Positions 8,420-16,855 of a stretch of 64,000 nucleotides of DNA are shown piece by piece (the stretch's first letter is position 1; the number at the start of each line of letters is the position of its first letter). The notes below the pieces were generated by a model. The model was not told the DNA's origin. It saw nothing but the letters and a program-made list of their open reading frames with translations, and ran no database searches. Made by a program: the position numbers and the translations under genes. Origin of the DNA: CAYYFX01 sp046330135 (GTDB taxonomy: Bacteria; ARS69); NCBI GenBank assembly GCA_046330135.1, contig JAXLTI010000012.1:1-64000 (forward strand), written 5' to 3'.

Positions 8420-9031
8420 TTGTCCGGCGGGGGGTTCGAGGTCCATGAGCCCCTCCGCCGGCCGCCAATCGGTTTGACACCGCCCATGCCAGCCCCTAAT
8501 CTCCTCCGCGGATCGACCGGAATCGACCTTCACGGCGTTCCGGAAGGCCAGTACCCCTTGTCCATCCAGGGGGACTCTCTCGTCGTGGACGGGGAGCTCC
8601 AGCTCCTCGCGTATCGTTTCGAGGGAGCCTTGGATTGGATCCGGGGAGAGCGACGTCTGCGCGGGTCACTCGAAGGCCGGCTGCGCTCGACGTGCGATCG
8701 GTGCCTCGTCCCCTTCGAACGGGAGCTGCGCACCGAGGTCAACGTGTGGCTCGTGCTCGGCCAGGAGGAACGGCCGCTCGATCCGGAGGAGTCCGAAGGG
8801 GCTGCCCTGCGGGTGGACGCGGAAGGTGCCGTGCTGGACTTGGCGGAACCCTTCCGCGCGGCGATTCTCCTGGAAGTGCCCATCAAGAATCTGTGCCGCG
8901 GCGACTGCCGCGGTCTGTGTCCTGTGTGTGGGGCGGACCGGAACGCGGCGGAGTGCGGCTGCGAACGGCCTCGGGGAGACCCCCGCTGGGATGCCCTGGG
9001 AGGCGTCTCCTTTCCACGGAACGAGGAGTGA
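8420..9031 (+). CDS. DUF177 (YceD-like) protein
   Basis: A protein of up to 203 aa of the DUF177/YceD family, which commonly sits directly upstream of rpmF and is implicated in 23S rRNA/ribosome maturation in some bacteria. Family marks: the TCDRCLVPF segment in the middle and the C-terminal Cys cluster (LCRGDCRGLCPVCG, then ECGCE) with Asp/Pro-rich end. The exact start is uncertain. The promoter at 8474-8502 lies inside the first 30 codons of the long frame, so translation may begin downstream, near codon 30-38, where GTG or TTG codons are available. Neighbour order with rpmF, plsX and fabH supports the call. Confidence 0.85.
   Translation: MSGGGFEVHEPLRRPPIGLTPPMPAPNLLRGSTGIDLHGVPEGQYPLSIQGDSLVVDGELQLLAYRFEGALDWIRGERRLRGSLEGRLRSTCDRCLVPFERELRTEVNVWLVLGQEERPLDPEESEGAALRVDAEGAVLDLAEPFRAAILLEVPIKNLCRGDCRGLCPVCGADRNAAECGCERPRGDPRWDALGGVSFPRNEE
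8474..8502 (+). promoter_or_regulatory. Predicted promoter of the rpmF-plsX-fab-rnc cluster
   Basis: TTGACA (8474-8479, perfect -35), 17-nt spacer, TAATCT (8497-8502). It heads a run of nine same-strand genes with short or overlapping junctions up to 16533. Confidence 0.6.
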
Positions 9032-9040
9032 TCGAGAACC

Positions 9041-9226
9041 ATGGCACTGCCGAAATACCGAATCGGCAAGAGTCGGAAGCTCAAGAGACGTGCGCATCAC
9101 GCCCTGGCGGTTCCCGCCCGTAACGTCTGCCCCGAGTGCGGCCAGACGAAGCTTCCCCATCGGGTTTGTCTGCACTGCGGCCACTACGCCGGTCGCAAGG
9201 TGATGGCGGGGAAGGACGACGCGTAG
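9041..9226 (+). CDS. rpmF: 50S ribosomal protein L32 (zinc-ribbon form)
   Basis: A 61-aa L32. It starts MALPKYRIGKSRKLKRRAHH, where most bacteria have an Ala-Val-Pro-Lys-like start. It keeps a four-Cys zinc ribbon (CPECG then CLHCG), so it is the C+ zinc-binding form. It lies between DUF177 and plsX, the conserved genomic position. Confidence 0.95.
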   Translation: MALPKYRIGKSRKLKRRAHHALAVPARNVCPECGQTKLPHRVCLHCGHYAGRKVMAGKDDA

Positions 9227-9274
9227 CCCGCGGCGTCGGAGGTCGAGGACCTCGCGGGTCGGGGGCGTGACGGG

Positions 9275-10294
9275 ATGAGGATCGTCGTCGATGCGATGGG
9301 CGGGGACGGCGCACCGGCCGTGGAGGTCGAAGGCGCCGTCGAAGCGCTCCGACGGACGGAGGACGAAGTCGAGATCCGCCTCGTCGGGGACGAGGCCCGC
9401 GTGCGCGCGGAGCTCGAGCGCTTGGGCGCCGCGGGCGAGAAGCGTCTGTCCATCGTCCACGCGCCGGAGCGGATCGAGATGGGGGAGGATCCGGCGCGCC
9501 AGGTCCGGCGCAAGAAGGGCGCGTCCATCGCCGTCGCCACGCGGCTCCTGAAGAACGGCGACGCCGACGGACTCGTCAGCGCCGGGAACACCGGCGCGGT
9601 CGTCGCCTCGTCGCTGCTGACGCTCGGCCGAATCCCGGGCGTGCGGCGTCCCGGGATCGCCACGTTCCTGCCGAGCCCCACGGGCGGCGCGGTCCTCCTC
9701 GACGTGGGCGCGAACTCGGACTGCACGCCGCAGCATCTCGTCCAGTTCGCGATCATGGGCTCCATCTACGCGCGGAAGATCCTCGGGCGGAAGGAACCGA
9801 AGGTGGGATTGCTGAACATCGGCGAGGAGAGCTCGAAGGGCAACCGTCTGGTGCAGACGACGTACCCGCTCTTGCAGCAGAGCTCGCTCAACTTCGTCGG
9901 CAACGTGGAGGGGAGGGACATCTTCCGGGGCGGCGTGGACGTGGTCGTGTGCGACGGCTTCGTCGGCAACGTCGTGCTGAAGTTCTCGGAGAGCGTGATC
10001 CACCTCATGAAGCACCTGGTGAAGGAGGAGATCGGCAACGGGTTGCGCCCCAAGCTGGGCGCTCTCCTCCTGCGTCCGGTGTTCCAGCGCCTCTCGCAAC
10101 AGCTCAATTACGAAGAGTACGGCGGCGCGCCGCTGATCGGGATCGACGGCATCGTCATCATCGCTCACGGGAGCTCCTCGGCGCGCGCGATCGCCAGCGC
10201 GGTGCGGGTGGCGGTCCGATTCGCGCGCGAGCGGATCAACGACCTCATCCGCGAAGAGCTCCAGGAAACGGACCTTGGCCAAGTATCAGCCTGA
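9275..10294 (+). CDS. plsX: Phosphate acyltransferase PlsX
   Basis: A 339-aa peripheral enzyme that makes acyl-phosphate from acyl-ACP for PlsY in phospholipid synthesis. Family marks: N-terminal RIVVDAMGGDGAPAVEVEGA, RKKGASIAVA, SAGNTGAVVASS and DGFVGNVVLKFSE. Full length. It overlaps the fabH start by 20 nt and belongs to the rpmF-plsX-fab cluster. Confidence 0.95.
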   Translation: MRIVVDAMGGDGAPAVEVEGAVEALRRTEDEVEIRLVGDEARVRAELERLGAAGEKRLSIVHAPERIEMGEDPARQVRRKKGASIAVATRLLKNGDADGLVSAGNTGAVVASSLLTLGRIPGVRRPGIATFLPSPTGGAVLLDVGANSDCTPQHLVQFAIMGSIYARKILGRKEPKVGLLNIGEESSKGNRLVQTTYPLLQQSSLNFVGNVEGRDIFRGGVDVVVCDGFVGNVVLKFSESVIHLMKHLVKEEIGNGLRPKLGALLLRPVFQRLSQQLNYEEYGGAPLIGIDGIVIIAHGSSSARAIASAVRVAVRFARERINDLIREELQETDLGQVSA

Positions 10295-11273
10295 CCCCGC
10301 GATCGGGATCGTCGGCGTCGGCTCGGACGCGCCGGAAGGGATCCTCTCGAACTTCGATCTCGAGAAGATGGTCGAGACGTCGGACGAGTGGATCGTGGCG
10401 CGGACCGGAATCCGGACCCGCCACGTCGCGGATGCGAAGACCAGCACGTCCACGCTCGCCACCAGCGCCGCCAAGAAGGCGCTCGCCGACGCGGGGCTCA
10501 CCGCCGCGGACGTCGATCTCATCGTGATCGGCACCGCCACGCCGGACATGTTGTTCCCCTCCACCGCGTGCCTCGTCCAGGCGAATCTCGGCGCCGAGCA
10601 CGCGGCCGCCTTCGATCTCGCGGCCGCGTGCTCGGGCTTCATCTACGGCCTCAACGTCGCCGCCGGGATGATCCGCAACGGCACGCACGACACCGCGCTC
10701 GTGATCGGCGCCGAGACGCTCAGCAAGATCATGGACTTCACGGACCGGTCCACCTGCGTGCTCTTCGGCGACGGGGCGGGCGCCGCCGTCGTGCGGCGCG
10801 TGGAGAAGGGGCGCGGCATCCTGTCCACGCGCATCATGTCGGACGGGACGCTGGGCGAGATGCTCATGCTGCCGGCCGGCGGATCGGCGCGTCCCGCCAC
10901 GCACGAGACCGTGGATCAACGCCTGCATTACATCAAGATGAGCGGCAACAACGTCTTCAAGTCGGCGGTCAAGTCCATGGCGGACGTCGTGACGAAGGCG
11001 CTCGAGGACGCGGAGCTGAGCGCGGAGGCGATCGATCTGTTCATTCCGCACCAGGCCAACCTCCGGATCATCGAGGCCACGGCGCGGAAGCTCGGGATCC
11101 CGATGGACAAGGTCTTCGTGAACGTGGATCGCTACGGCAACACGTCGGCGGCGTCCATTCCGCTCGCGATCGACGAGGCGCGCCATGCGGGCGTGCTGCG
11201 CGAGGGACACGTCGTGTCCGCGGTGGCGTTCGGCGCGGGCTTCACGTGGGGCTCCGCGGTGCTCCGCTTCTAG
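10275..11273 (+). CDS. fabH: Beta-ketoacyl-ACP synthase III
   Basis: A 332-aa initiating condensing enzyme of type II fatty-acid synthesis (acetyl-CoA plus malonyl-ACP). The Cys-His-Asn triad is visible: AAACSGFIYG (Cys near 117), PHQANLRI (His) and RYGNTSAAS (Asn). The start codon is TTG at 10275, inside the end of plsX, with CCAGGA 8 nt upstream. This is the only start giving the normal N-terminus (GIVGVGSDAPEG). Confidence 0.95.
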   Translation: MAKYQPDPAIGIVGVGSDAPEGILSNFDLEKMVETSDEWIVARTGIRTRHVADAKTSTSTLATSAAKKALADAGLTAADVDLIVIGTATPDMLFPSTACLVQANLGAEHAAAFDLAAACSGFIYGLNVAAGMIRNGTHDTALVIGAETLSKIMDFTDRSTCVLFGDGAGAAVVRRVEKGRGILSTRIMSDGTLGEMLMLPAGGSARPATHETVDQRLHYIKMSGNNVFKSAVKSMADVVTKALEDAELSAEAIDLFIPHQANLRIIEATARKLGIPMDKVFVNVDRYGNTSAASIPLAIDEARHAGVLREGHVVSAVAFGAGFTWGSAVLRF

Positions 11274-11284
11274 GGGAGATCGGC

Positions 11285-12220
11285 ATGACGAAGCGAGCGT
11301 TGCTGTTTCCGGGCCAGGGGAGCCAGTACGTCGGCATGGGCCGCGGTCTGTGCGAAGCGTACCCCGAGGCGCGAGCGTGCTACGACGCGGCGTCGAAGGT
11401 CCTGGGCTTCGATCTCGCGAAGCTCTGCTTCGAGGGCCCCGAGGAGGAGCTCCGTCTCACGAAGAACACGCAGCCGGCGCTCTTCGTGAAGAGCTGGGCG
11501 GCTTGGACGGTGCTGGCGGATCGGCTGCCCGCGGACCGGGCGGCGGGCCACAGCCTCGGCGAGTACTCGGCGCTGGCCGTCGCGGGAGCCATGTCCTTCG
11601 AGGACGCCCTCCGCGCGGTGCGCCGCCGCGGAGAGCTGATGTACGAGTCCGGCGTGAAGCGTCCGGGCACGATGGCGGCCATCCTCGGGATGTCCGCGGC
11701 GGACGTGGACTCGCTGTGCGCCGAGGCGTCCTCGGCCGGGATCGTCCAGCCGGCGAACCTCAACGCGCCGGGGCAGATCGTCGTGTCGGGGGAGGTGGCG
11801 GGGGTCGAGCGGGCGGTCGAGCTCGCGCCGGCGCGCGGGGCGAAGCGCGCGATCCTGCTCAAGGTCTCGGGGGCGTTCCACTCGGCGTTGATGGAAGACG
11901 CGAAGCGGGAGCTGGCCGGCTTCCTGGACGGAATCGAGATCCGGGCCGCCCGCCTTCCGGTGGTGGCGAACGTCACCGCGAGGCCCGAGACGGACGCGGC
12001 CGAGATCCGCCGGAACCTCGTGGCGCAGATGACGGCGCCGGTCCGCTGGGAAGAGTCGATGCGCTTTCTGCTGGACGAAGGGGTCGCCGAGTTCTACGAA
12101 ATCGGCGCCGGGTCGGTGCTGAAGGGCCTGCTGCGCTCCATCGATCGCAACGCGCGCTGCACGGCGCTCGGCGCGGCGGAGTCGGTCTCGGAGGCCCTGG
12201 CGGCGGGGGAGGCGCGGTGA
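11285..12220 (+). CDS. fabD: Malonyl-CoA:ACP transacylase
   Basis: A 311-aa enzyme loading malonate onto ACP. It opens LLFPGQGSQYVGMG and has the nucleophilic serine elbow AGHSLGEYSALA and the catalytic His region VSGAFHSALM. Length is normal. It starts 12 nt after fabH; its stop overlaps the GTG start of fabG. Confidence 0.95.
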   Translation: MTKRALLFPGQGSQYVGMGRGLCEAYPEARACYDAASKVLGFDLAKLCFEGPEEELRLTKNTQPALFVKSWAAWTVLADRLPADRAAGHSLGEYSALAVAGAMSFEDALRAVRRRGELMYESGVKRPGTMAAILGMSAADVDSLCAEASSAGIVQPANLNAPGQIVVSGEVAGVERAVELAPARGAKRAILLKVSGAFHSALMEDAKRELAGFLDGIEIRAARLPVVANVTARPETDAAEIRRNLVAQMTAPVRWEESMRFLLDEGVAEFYEIGAGSVLKGLLRSIDRNARCTALGAAESVSEALAAGEAR

Positions 12221-12948
12221 AGGGCGTCGCGCTCGTGACGGGAGCGGCGCGCAACATCGGGCGCGCCATCGCGGCGCGACTCGCGCGCGACGGCTTCGAC
12301 GTGGCGTGCGTCGGGCGGAGCGTCGAGTCGCTCGGGGACGTCGTGGCCGACGTGGAGCGCGCCGGCCGGCGCTCGCTCGCGCTGGCCGCGGACGTCTCCG
12401 ACGAGCGGGCGGCCGCCGCCGCGGTCGCCGCCACGGTGGAGCAGCTCGGCCGCGTGGACGTGCTGGTGAACAACGCGGGGATCACGAGGGACGGCCTGCT
12501 GGTGCGGATGAGCGCGGAGGACCTGGAGGCGGTGCTCTCGGTGAACCTCAAGGGCTGCTTCCACTTCGCCAAGGCCGCGGCGAAGCCCATGATGAAGGCG
12601 CGCGCGGGCCGCATCATCAACGTGTCGTCGGTCATCGGGCTGATGGGGAACGTCGGGCAAACGAACTACGCGGCGGCGAAGGCGGGCATCCTCGGCTTCT
12701 CGAAGAGCCTCGCCAAGGAGCTGGCGTCGCGGAACATACTGGTCAACGTCGTGGCCCCGGGTTACATCGAGACGTCGATGACCGAGGGCCTTCCCGAGCC
12801 GGTCCAAACGAAGATGAGAGAGTCGATCCCGCTCGGGAGGTTCGGCTCTCCGGAGGATGTCGCGGGGGTGGTTTCGTTCCTCGCGTCGGACGACGCTGCG
12901 TACGTCACCGGCCAGGTCGTCACCGTGGACGGCGGCATGGTGATGTGA
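12217..12948 (+). CDS. fabG: 3-oxoacyl-ACP reductase
   Basis: A 243-aa short-chain dehydrogenase reducing beta-ketoacyl-ACP with NADPH. It has the Rossmann glycine motif (TGAARNIGRAIA), NNAG, the catalytic Ser in NVSSVIG and YxxxK in YAAAKAG. The GTG start at 12217 overlaps the fabD TGA by 4 nt, and the reading begins at once with VKGVALVTGAA. Its position between fabD and acpP makes FabG secure among the many SDRs. Confidence 0.94.
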   Translation: MKGVALVTGAARNIGRAIAARLARDGFDVACVGRSVESLGDVVADVERAGRRSLALAADVSDERAAAAAVAATVEQLGRVDVLVNNAGITRDGLLVRMSAEDLEAVLSVNLKGCFHFAKAAAKPMMKARAGRIINVSSVIGLMGNVGQTNYAAAKAGILGFSKSLAKELASRNILVNVVAPGYIETSMTEGLPEPVQTKMRESIPLGRFGSPEDVAGVVSFLASDDAAYVTGQVVTVDGGMVM

Positions 12949-12991
12949 TGGGGCGATCGTGGAACCTCTCAACCCTAAGAGGATCGAAGGA

Positions 12992-13240
12992 ATGAACTCT
13001 CCGAACTTCCAGAAGGTGAAGGAGATCATCATCGAGCAGCTCGACGTCCAGTCCGACCAGGTGACCGAGGAAGCCTCCTTCATCGAGGACCTGGGTGCGG
13101 ACTCGCTCGACACCGTGGAGCTCGTGATGGCGCTCGAGGAGCACTTCGACATCGAGATCCCGGACGAGGACGCGGAGAAGATCAAGACCGTGCGGGACGC
13201 GGTGAGCTACATCGACAAGAACGTGAAGACCGCGAGCTGA
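12992..13240 (+). CDS. acpP: Acyl carrier protein
   Basis: An 82-aa acidic four-helix protein carrying growing acyl chains. The phosphopantetheine serine is in DLGADSLDTVELVM. The ATG at 12992 is chosen over an upstream GTG (12959) because AGAGGA lies 8 nt before it and the resulting N-terminus has standard length. It sits between fabG and fabF as expected. Confidence 0.95.
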   Translation: MNSPNFQKVKEIIIEQLDVQSDQVTEEASFIEDLGADSLDTVELVMALEEHFDIEIPDEDAEKIKTVRDAVSYIDKNVKTAS

Positions 13241-13274
13241 GTCGCGCGTCGGAGCCTGGAGCGCCGGGTGCAAC

Positions 13275-14522
13275 ATGAGTCAGCGTAAGCGCGTCGTCGT
13301 CACCGGAATCGGGGCGTTGACCCCGTTGGGGAACACGGCGCGACAGTTCTGGGAAAGCGCGCTCGCGGGGACGAGCGGGGCGGGTCCGATCACCCGCTTC
13401 GACGCCTCGCAGCACGACGTCCGCTTCGCCTGCGAAGTGAAGAACTTCGATCCATCCGTGCTCGGGGACCGCAAGGAGGTCCGCAAGATGGATCGCTTCA
13501 CCCAGTTCGGGCTGGCGGCCGCGATCGAAGCGGTGGGGGATGCGGGTCTCGAGGTCCAGGGCAACGCCGCCGAGCGGATCGGAGTCCTCGTGGGCTCCGG
13601 CATCGGCGGCATCGAGACCCTGGAGAACCAGAAGCAGATCCTCCTGGAGAAGGGGCCCGGGCGCGTGAGCCCGTTCTTCGTGCCCATGATGATCGTGAAC
13701 ATGGCCACGGGGATGATCAGCATGCGCCTCGGGGCGAAGGGCCCCAGCAACTCCACCGTGACCGCTTGCGCGTCGGGGGCGAACGCGATCGGGGACGCCT
13801 ACCGCATCCTCCAGTACGGGGACGCGGACGTCATGATCGCCGGCGGGGCGGAAGCCCCGATCTCCCCCCTGGCGGTCGGCGGGTTCGCGTCGATGAAGGC
13901 CTTGTCGTCCCGCAACGACGACCCGGTGCACGCCAGCCGCCCGTTCGACGCCGAACGGGACGGCTTCGTGATCGGCGAAGGCGCGGGCATCGTCGTGCTG
14001 GAGGAGCTGACGCACGCGAAGGCCCGCGGCGCGAAGATCTACTGCGAGATGTGCGGATACGGCTACACCGCCGACGCCCATCACATGACGGCTCCCGCTC
14101 CGGAGGGGGAAGGGGCCGCGCGCTCGATGAAGGCCGCCATGGCGGACGCGGGGCTCGCTCCCGCGGACGTCGCCTACATCAACGCCCACGGCACGTCCAC
14201 GCCGCTCAACGACAAGTTCGAGACCATGGCGATCAAGACGGCCCTCGGCGACCAGGCGGCTCGCGTGGCGGTCAGCTCCACGAAATCCATGACCGGGCAT
14301 CTGCTCGGCGCGGCCGGCGGAATCGAGTTCATCATCTGCGCCTTCGCCCACCAGGAAGGGCGGATCCCGCCGACCATCAACTACCGGAACCCGGACCCCG
14401 AGTGCGACCTCGACTACGTTCCGAACGAGGCGCGAAACGTCGAGGTGGGCGCGGCCCTCACCAACTCGCTCGGCTTCGGGGGACACAACGTGACGCTCGC
14501 GACCAGGAGATATGAAGGATAG
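13275..14522 (+). CDS. fabF: Beta-ketoacyl-ACP synthase II
   Basis: A 415-aa elongating condensing enzyme. The nucleophile Cys is in VTACASGANAIGDA and the two catalytic His are in NAHGTSTPLND and KSMTGHLLGAAG. The C-terminal GFGGHNVTL is typical. Full length. The last 11 nt overlap the start of rnc. Confidence 0.96.
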   Translation: MSQRKRVVVTGIGALTPLGNTARQFWESALAGTSGAGPITRFDASQHDVRFACEVKNFDPSVLGDRKEVRKMDRFTQFGLAAAIEAVGDAGLEVQGNAAERIGVLVGSGIGGIETLENQKQILLEKGPGRVSPFFVPMMIVNMATGMISMRLGAKGPSNSTVTACASGANAIGDAYRILQYGDADVMIAGGAEAPISPLAVGGFASMKALSSRNDDPVHASRPFDAERDGFVIGEGAGIVVLEELTHAKARGAKIYCEMCGYGYTADAHHMTAPAPEGEGAARSMKAAMADAGLAPADVAYINAHGTSTPLNDKFETMAIKTALGDQAARVAVSSTKSMTGHLLGAAGGIEFIICAFAHQEGRIPPTINYRNPDPECDLDYVPNEARNVEVGAALTNSLGFGGHNVTLATRRYEG

Positions 14523-16533
14523 AAAGACGTCCGCGATCCGCCGGGGGCTCTCCGTCATGGGGAAGCTCCTCGTGGGGACGCGCAAGGGACCGTCGGGCGA
14601 GAGAGTCCGACATTTGAAGAAGTTTCAGCGCAAGATCGGGATCACCTTCACGGATCTCGGTCTCCTGGAGCAGGCGCTGACTCACCGCTCGTATTCGCAC
14701 GTCACCGCCCAGACGCGCAACGAGTCCAACGAGAGGATGGAGTTCCTCGGGGATTCCGTGCTGGGCCTCGCGGTGAGCCAATTCCTGTATCTGCAGTTCC
14801 CCGACCGCTCGGAAGGGGCGCTCTCGAAGATGAAGTCCCTCCTCGTGAGCCGCAAGGTGCTGTCCACCGTGGCGCGCGATGCGGGCTTGGGCGAGTTCCT
14901 CCTGCTCTCGGGCGAGGAATCGGAGATGGGCGGTCGCGATCGTGCGTCCATCCTCGCCGACTCGTTCGAGGGCGTGATCGGCGCCATCTACCTCGATCAG
15001 GGATTCCGCGCCGCGAACAAGTACATCCAGAAGTTCCTCCTCGCCGAGATCCACGAGATCCTCAAGGACGAGGACCACACGAACTTCAAGTCGCTGCTGC
15101 AGGAGCACGTGCAGTCCAAGCGGCTGAGCCATCCGGTCTATCGCGTGCGGCGCGAGGAAGGACCGGAGCACGAGAAGGAGTTCGCGATCGAGGTCGTGGT
15201 GAAGGGCGAGGTGTGGGGCATCGGTCGCGGCAAGAGCAAGAAGGAGGCGGAGCAGAACGCCGCCCGCTCCGCGCTCGAGCGCCGTCAAGGGAAGGAAGTC
15301 CCGCCGCGACGTCGCGGGCCGCGCGAAGAAGAGCCCGTCCGCCATCGCGGTGACGACGTGCCGGTGCGTGGCCGAAGCGAGGAAGCAGTGCCGCGCGTGC
15401 GTGCCGAAGATGCGCCGGTGCGGGCCCGGGCAGACGAGGGGCCGCCGCGCGCGCGAGGGGACGAGGTGCCCGTTCGTCATCGCCCGGACGCGCCCGCTCC
15501 GCGACCGGAGCGCGCGCGGCCGCGGGACGTCACGCCCACGCCGCCGACGAACCGCGGCGACCACGGGATCGTGGCGTCGCGCGAGCAGCTGCGGGCCGCT
15601 CGCCGCGCGGAGGCCGAGCAGCGCGAGCAGGAGGAGCGCGAGGGGCGCAGCCGACGCGAAGAGCGTCGTCGGGCCGGAGATTCGCGGCGGCCCCCCGAGG
15701 GGCCGCGGCGTCGCGATCGCGGCCCTCGGCCGGCCACGCCGCCGGCGATGGAAGGACCCCCTCTCGGGATCGAGGAGGCACCCACGGCGATGGGCGAGTC
15801 GCCGGGGATGACGAGCGAGCCTCCTCGCGTGCCGAGCGAGTCGCCGCGAGTGGCGAGCGAAACGACGCGTTCGTCGCGGTGGCCGCGCCAAGGGCGCGAG
15901 GCGCGTGGGTCGCGTGAGGCCCGTGAGGCCCGTGAGCCTCGTGAGGCCCGTGAGCCTCTTGAGGCGTTCGAGGCGCGGGAAGGACCGAGCGTCGATGCTC
16001 CCGTGGCCGAGCCCGAGCGCGAGGTGCGTGGGGTGTCCGCGGAGCCGCGCGTTCCCGAGGTTCCCCCGGGGGTGACGGGCCGGGCAGCGTCGGAGTCCGG
16101 CGCCTTCGGTCGACGTCGACGGTCCCGGCGCGGCCCCGGCGACGGTCCGCGGGCGCCGCATCCCACGTCCGCCGTGGGCCCCGTGTCGCCGGCTCGCTCG
16201 TCGGTGGTTCCGGAGACGGCGGCCGGCTCTCTCGGGCCGTCCCGGGTCGACCTGGAGCCGGTGGAGCGGGCGGTCGAGGGGACGGTGCAGGAGGACGTCG
16301 CCCCGGTCGGCGGCTTCTTCTCTCCGCCGAGACAGGAGCCGACGAGCGTCTCCTTGGCGGGCTCGCCGGCGGACCTTCCAAGCGAGACGGCCTCGACCTC
16401 GGTCGAGGCAGGGGAGAGCGCACTCGACGAGGCGGCCGAGCTTCGCGAATCCCACGAGTCCCACGAGCCGCACGACGCGGCGAGCTTCTCCCGCCGGAAG
16501 CGACGGCACGGGCGGGGTCTCCGGAGGCGCTAG
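14512..16533 (+). CDS. rnc: Ribonuclease III with long disordered C-terminal extension
   Basis: A 673-aa protein; ordinary RNase III is about 220-260 aa. Residues 35-182 form the endonuclease domain with signature NERMEFLGDSVLG (E77, D81) and second-site D150/E153 (ILADSFEG). Residues 190-258 form the dsRNA-binding domain ending in KSKKEAEQNAARSALERRQ. Both are intact, so dsRNA cleavage (rRNA and mRNA processing) is expected. Residues ~262-673 are low complexity: Arg/Glu/Pro-rich, with repeated PVR-x-R-x(D/E) words, an Ala-Arg-Glu run near residue 465-485, and a basic end (RRKRRHGRGLRRR). The frame stays open with the same GC bias. The tail may bind RNA or partners, as the RNase E tail does, but that is inference. 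Confidence 0.92.
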   Translation: MKDRKTSAIRRGLSVMGKLLVGTRKGPSGERVRHLKKFQRKIGITFTDLGLLEQALTHRSYSHVTAQTRNESNERMEFLGDSVLGLAVSQFLYLQFPDRSEGALSKMKSLLVSRKVLSTVARDAGLGEFLLLSGEESEMGGRDRASILADSFEGVIGAIYLDQGFRAANKYIQKFLLAEIHEILKDEDHTNFKSLLQEHVQSKRLSHPVYRVRREEGPEHEKEFAIEVVVKGEVWGIGRGKSKKEAEQNAARSALERRQGKEVPPRRRGPREEEPVRHRGDDVPVRGRSEEAVPRVRAEDAPVRARADEGPPRARGDEVPVRHRPDAPAPRPERARPRDVTPTPPTNRGDHGIVASREQLRAARRAEAEQREQEEREGRSRREERRRAGDSRRPPEGPRRRDRGPRPATPPAMEGPPLGIEEAPTAMGESPGMTSEPPRVPSESPRVASETTRSSRWPRQGREARGSREAREAREPREAREPLEAFEAREGPSVDAPVAEPEREVRGVSAEPRVPEVPPGVTGRAASESGAFGRRRRSRRGPGDGPRAPHPTSAVGPVSPARSSVVPETAAGSLGPSRVDLEPVERAVEGTVQEDVAPVGGFFSPPRQEPTSVSLAGSPADLPSETASTSVEAGESALDEAAELRESHESHEPHDAASFSRRKRRHGRGLRRR

Positions 16534-16855
16534 CAGGGCTCGCCGGCGACGTCCATCGAGTGGGGTCGAGGCTTCGGGGCCGCCCGGAGCCTCGACGCAT
16601 TCTCGGCGTCCGCGGAGCATCCCTGCCCTCGGCCGGGCGTCTCGACCCCGTCTCGCCGCCGTAGGGGCCTCTCGACCTCCTCCCGGCGCCCACGTCGTCG
16701 CTCACGGGCATGCCGGGGCCTTCCGGAGACCCTCCGGCGCCACGCTCGGCGTACCCTGGAACCGGGCGCCCGGCGTCAAGTCGAGGGCTCCAGCGGCCGA
16801 TTCTTTGCCAAGATTGGGCGAGGTTGGTCAGGCCCGGCGGATTGCCGGGCCAGGG
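16534..16855. other. Intergenic region rnc / PAS-GAF gene
   Basis: A 322-bp gap. No gene and no convincing promoter or U-tract terminator is seen. The one clear structure is a perfect 8-bp hairpin GGCCCGGC/GCCGGGCC (16831-16838 and 16844-16851, loop GGATT), ending 4 nt before the chosen ATG of the next gene. Confidence 0.5.
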
